64,000 nucleotides of DNA from Dermatemys mawii (Eukaryota; Chordata; Testudines; Dermatemydidae). The notes below the pieces were generated by a model. The model was not told the origin of the DNA. It ran no database searches and saw nothing but the letters and a program-made list of their open reading frames with translations. Every line of letters begins with the position of its first letter. The first letter of the stretch is position 1. The position numbers were made by a program, and so were the translations under genes. Positions 60,931 to 64,000 of this stretch are shown piece by piece. The DNA lies in the NCBI GenBank assembly GCA_007922305.1, contig ML677386.1, forward strand, positions 8,206,679 through 8,270,678. Reading direction: 5' to 3'.

Positions 60931-61612
60931 TACTTCACTGGACAATCCCTGAAATCTCTCTTCTAATCCCTTAAGCCAGTCTTTGGCCTTTTCCATTGTT
61001 AATCATCCTTTTTGGTGATTATAAATTTGTATTTTTGATTGGATGCTGAGTACATCCTTGTCACTGAATCCCCAGTGACGTGGTCTGTGAGGGCAGCCAT
61101 TGTACAATGTACACTCTGCTCTATTTCGTTAGAGCAGATCAGTATGTGTGAATGTGGCTGTGGGCTCAGTTTCCAGCTCCATGCTTCTGCCAAATAAGGT
61201 TGGTGTTAAACCTGTGTCTATGCCCCATCTATGTGTCATTAATACAGGGCTGTCGACTGGCCCACCTTTGGCGGATGACACCCACACATTCCCTCTGCCA
61301 CCCACCCCTTTTTGAAACACTCCCATCAGCTGTGCTGGAAGGGTTGGCCAGGCCAGTATTCCGACTCCTATTCTGAGAGGAGGCTAAAGGAGGGGTGATG
61401 GTGGGATGAAAGGGAATCAAGAGAACATGGGAGATAGAAATGGAGGGGAAAGGAGACCCTGGGGAAATTAGAAACGCAGCAGAGGAGGATAATGGTGGGG
61501 CAAGATTGAGGCAAAGAGGAGAAAGAAAATGCTGAGGACCAGATTCTCTCTTGTGATCCAGCTTTTGTGCGCTAGTCTGGTGGTAGAAAGGGGCCAGAGC
61601 ACATCAGATGGG

Positions 61613-61614
<2 letters not shown>

Positions 61615-61644
<30 letters not shown>
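61615..61644. repeat. (GT)n microsatellite
   Basis: About 15 uninterrupted GT units in G-rich surroundings, likely length-polymorphic. The Cys-Val and Thr-His repeats in open frames here are artefacts of this tract. Confidence 0.9.
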
Positions 61645-61646
<2 letters not shown>

Positions 61647-62129
61647 TTGTGATTTCCCAGGTGTGTGAGGGGGCAAGGGTCACCAGGATCTGGTTACACC
61701 AATTTGTACACTACCCATCTCTTCAGCCCCTAGTATAGAGAGCGGGGTGGGGGGGTAAGGCCAGAACACCACTGTGCTGGGGCTATTCTTTGCTGGAGTA
61801 GCATCCTCTTGGGGCCATGGCCAGCTAATATAGTTTTAAGAAAGTCCCCAGGCTGCTCTCCCATATGCTGGGCCAAGCCCACACATCAGCCCTCCTCCAC
61901 AACTGGGCCCAATGGTCCATGGGCATAACTGAGAATCTATCCCGGAAGATAACAACAGATAAGAAAGAGAGGCTAAATCAGGGAAAAATGTTTTGAAGAA
62001 AGAGGATTTTAGAGAAGAAGATTCATAGAAACATTGAAATTAGACACGGGCTCAGGTTGCACCATCCTGAGTGGCTGTAGATGTGAGCTTCCCCCAAGCA
62101 GGTAGTGCGGATGCAGCCTACAGGGACAG

Positions 62130-62325
62130 ACGGGGTATGTCCATCGCTGGAGGATCACCGCCTTCCTGAAGGGCGGCAGTTAGATAAATGGAAACATTCT
62201 TCCGTTGACCTAGTGGCATCCATGCCAGGGGTGAGGTCAGCATAGCTACATAGTTCGGGGGTGTGGATTTTTCACACCCTGAGTGCTGTAGCTGTGTTGA
62301 CCTACTTTTAAATGTAAACCAGGCC
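62130..62325. mobile_element. Turtle-type DNA repeat fragment
   Basis: CATTCTTCCGTTGACCTAGT, GGTCAGCATAGCTACATAGT and GTGTGGATTTTTCACACCCT followed by GAGTGCTGTAGCTGTGTTGA belong to a palindromic repeat family I recall from turtle sequence. A diverged relative is at 63741-63945. Confidence 0.55.
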
Positions 62326-62521
62326 CCATTGTCACTCCCAGAGCTCTACCACAGCCCCTTCCCTGCTATGATCATTATCGTGGAGTTATTTAATCGTTTA
62401 CATAGCACCTCTCACAAATATCGAGGAAGCAGAAGACACAAGGCTCAGGGACCAGACTCACCTCACCTCCATTGCATGGTACAGACTAGCACACGCATGG
62501 GACTTGGCTGCATGAATAGGG

Positions 62522-62640
62522 TGATCAAATAGCAAGTGTGAAAAATTAGGATCGGGTGGGGGTAATTGGCACCTATACAAGACAAAGCCTGAATATTGGG
62601 ACTGTCCCTATAAAATCGGGATGGCTGGTCACCGTAGCAG
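62522..62640. mobile_element. Small MITE, AGGGTGAYCA termini
   Basis: Starts AGGGTGATCAAATAGCAAGT and ends CGGGATGGCTGGTCACCG, with inverted ends. It is a longer copy of the element inserted at 63381-63481 (shared AGCAAGTGTGAAA and TTGGGAC). Confidence 0.7.
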
Positions 62641-62844
62641 TGTGAAGCTCTTTATTTTGCAAGGAAAAAAAGTGTCCCATTAACTTAAACAATGCCCAAT
62701 AACTGCTACTAAGCGTAAGCTTTGGGGAAGGCTATGGAACAGCCGTTCTTGCAGACAGCTGAGCTCCACTCTCCCTGCCGGGATCACAGCCAGACATAGG
62801 ATGTTCACACCCAGTTTCACATAACTTTGCCCCAAAAAGCATAA

Positions 62845-62942
62845 GGCCAGATTCTGCTCTTAGTTACACCCATGTACATCCAGAGTAACCCCAGTGATGT
62901 TACTTGGGAACCACCCAGTGTAACTGGACTCAGAATCCGGCC
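62845..62942. mobile_element. Palindromic MITE, GGCCAGATTCTG ends
   Basis: GGCCAGATTCTGCTCTTAGT at the left is complementary to the right end ACTCAGAATCCGGCC, with CAGTGATGTTACT-type sequence in the middle. About 98 nt. Confidence 0.65.
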
Positions 62943-63331
62943 CTCAGCATCTAGGGAGTATTCAAGGCAGCCATGGAATGAGCCAGCCTTTTAGCCACAC
63001 CCCAGGGAGCTCCTTATATGTGGAATCCTCCCACCAGCCGAATACTCCCACCACAGGCCCAGCCCCTCTCCCAGAGCTCTGCTCTCTGGGCTAGAGAGCG
63101 ATTTACAAAAGACCTCCAGCAGCTTATTTATTTGCTCCAAAGCAAAGGGCACTTTGAAGCTGAGAAATCCCCCTGGTGAGGGGAAAAAGAAGGAAGGATG
63201 GTTGTGCAATAGAGAGAGACTGACAGACCCGTGCCCATGGAAACACGTGTTTATTTTGTGTCTAATGGGCTGCCCCTGGCTCATGGAAGTCAATAGGAGT
63301 TTTGTCATGAAGTGCAATGGGAAATAGATTA

Positions 63332-63687
63332 GGGTACATCTACACTACAATAGGACACTCGCAGCTGGCCTGTGTCAGCTAGGGTGACCAGCTAGCAAGT
63401 GTGAAACATCAGGACAGGGTGGGGAGGTAACAGAGATCTAGAGAAGACAAAGCCTTGACCATTGGGACATCTGGTCACCCTAGTCATCTGACTCAGGCTT
63501 GTGGGGCTCCGGCAGCAGAGCTTTAACAAGACAGTGTAGACATTCGAGGGAGGGTCCCAGAGCCTGGGCTCCAGCCTGAGCCTGAATGTCTGCACTATAA
63601 TTTCATAGCTCCACAGCTTGAGTCCTGCAAGCCTGAGTCAGCTGATCTGGGTCAGCCGTGGGTGTTTCATTGCAGATAGGCATACCC
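63332..63687. mobile_element. Second copy of the long palindromic MITE, interrupted
   Basis: Left end GGGTACATCTACACTACAAT and right end ATTGCAGATAGGCATACCC match the 44451-44714 element, including the GGCTCCAGCCTGAGCC stem part. A smaller element interrupts it at 63381-63481. Confidence 0.8.
63381..63481. mobile_element. Small hAT-like MITE nested inside another MITE
   Basis: Termini AGGGTGACCAG and CTGGTCACCCT are perfect 11-nt inverted repeats. Flanks TGTCAGCT (63373-63380) and AGTCATCT (63482-63489) agree at 6 of 8. Removing the element and one flank restores the host phrase GTCAGCTGACTCAGG, the same order as in the uninterrupted copy. Confidence 0.8.
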
Positions 63688-63740
63688 AGAGACTCTGGCT
63701 GGGATTCGCAAAGGTACCTGGGGCCTGGTCTCCCCACATA

Positions 63741-63945
63741 TTTTTTTTTTGAACCAATTTAACTGTTCCAGTTACGGGGTGGGGCATTTGGGGATTTTCT
63801 AAAAACAAACAAACCACCCAAACCAAACCAAACCGGGTTATACCAATACCAATTGTCAGCATAGCTATGTCAGTCAGGGATGCGGGGTTTTTTTACTTGT
63901 AGCTATGCCCATATCACATTCAAGTGTAGACCAAGCTTAGTCATT
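63741..63945. mobile_element. Diverged relative of the 62130-62325 repeat
   Basis: GTCAGCATAGCTATGTCAGT, GATGCGGGGTTTTTTTACTT and TTCAAGTGTAGACCAAGC follow the same order as the other copy. Edges uncertain, and a poly-T run lies at the start. Confidence 0.45.
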
Positions 63946-64000
63946 CCAAATTCAGCTCCACAAGTTGGAAGACAGATCCTGTTTTCACAGTACAAATACC

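Noticed and set aside
57080..64000. CCSAP or another neighbouring gene downstream of ACTA1
   Set aside because: Expected from human gene order, but no exon-like segment matching it was found on either strand; it probably lies beyond the window.

Overview
The window is vertebrate nuclear DNA from an amniote, most probably a turtle. It has spliced genes with GT-AG introns, a CpG-island promoter, degenerate CR1-type LINEs with their diagnostic 3' tails, tRNA-derived SINE remnants, and many short palindromic DNA transposons. Several of these transposons have 8-bp target duplications of hAT type, and they belong to families I recognise as abundant in turtle genomes. I see no bacterial, phage or CRISPR features. 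The turtle assignment is inferred from the repeat families; the amniote assignment is firm.

Positions 1-46,870 hold most of NUP133 (nucleoporin Nup133) on the + strand. Twenty-four coding exons were placed by hand from 1012 to the stop at 46749. Phases agree across every junction and every intron is GT-AG. The exons encode about 1,053 residues, equivalent to human residues of about 101 to the C terminus. The first roughly 100 residues (two exons if the human 26-exon layout holds) and the promoter lie upstream of the window. The introns carry two long CR1/L2-like LINE remnants (about 4.8-7.2 kb and 19.4-21.0 kb), shorter antisense CR1 tails, SINEs, and hAT-like and mariner-like MITEs.

Positions 46,870-52,380 are intergenic and largely featureless. 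Positions 52,020-57,080 hold ACTA1 (skeletal muscle alpha-actin) on the + strand. It has a CpG-island promoter with CArG, M-CAT and TATA elements, a non-coding first exon, six coding exons and a complete 377-residue product. As far as I can compare from memory, the product is identical to mammalian ACTA1. The adjacent, same-strand NUP133-ACTA1 order matches the human locus on chromosome 1q42.

Positions 57,080-64,000 show no convincing gene. They hold a CR1 tail, a GT microsatellite, palindromic MITEs and, near the end, one MITE inserted inside another with a recognisable target duplication. The two genes are unrelated in function: one is a scaffold subunit of the nuclear pore, the other the thin-filament actin of skeletal muscle. 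I found no evidence for an undescribed biological system. The most interesting items are nested transposons, an unexplained foldback, a frame-preserving alternative donor in NUP133 and a diverged tandem array.
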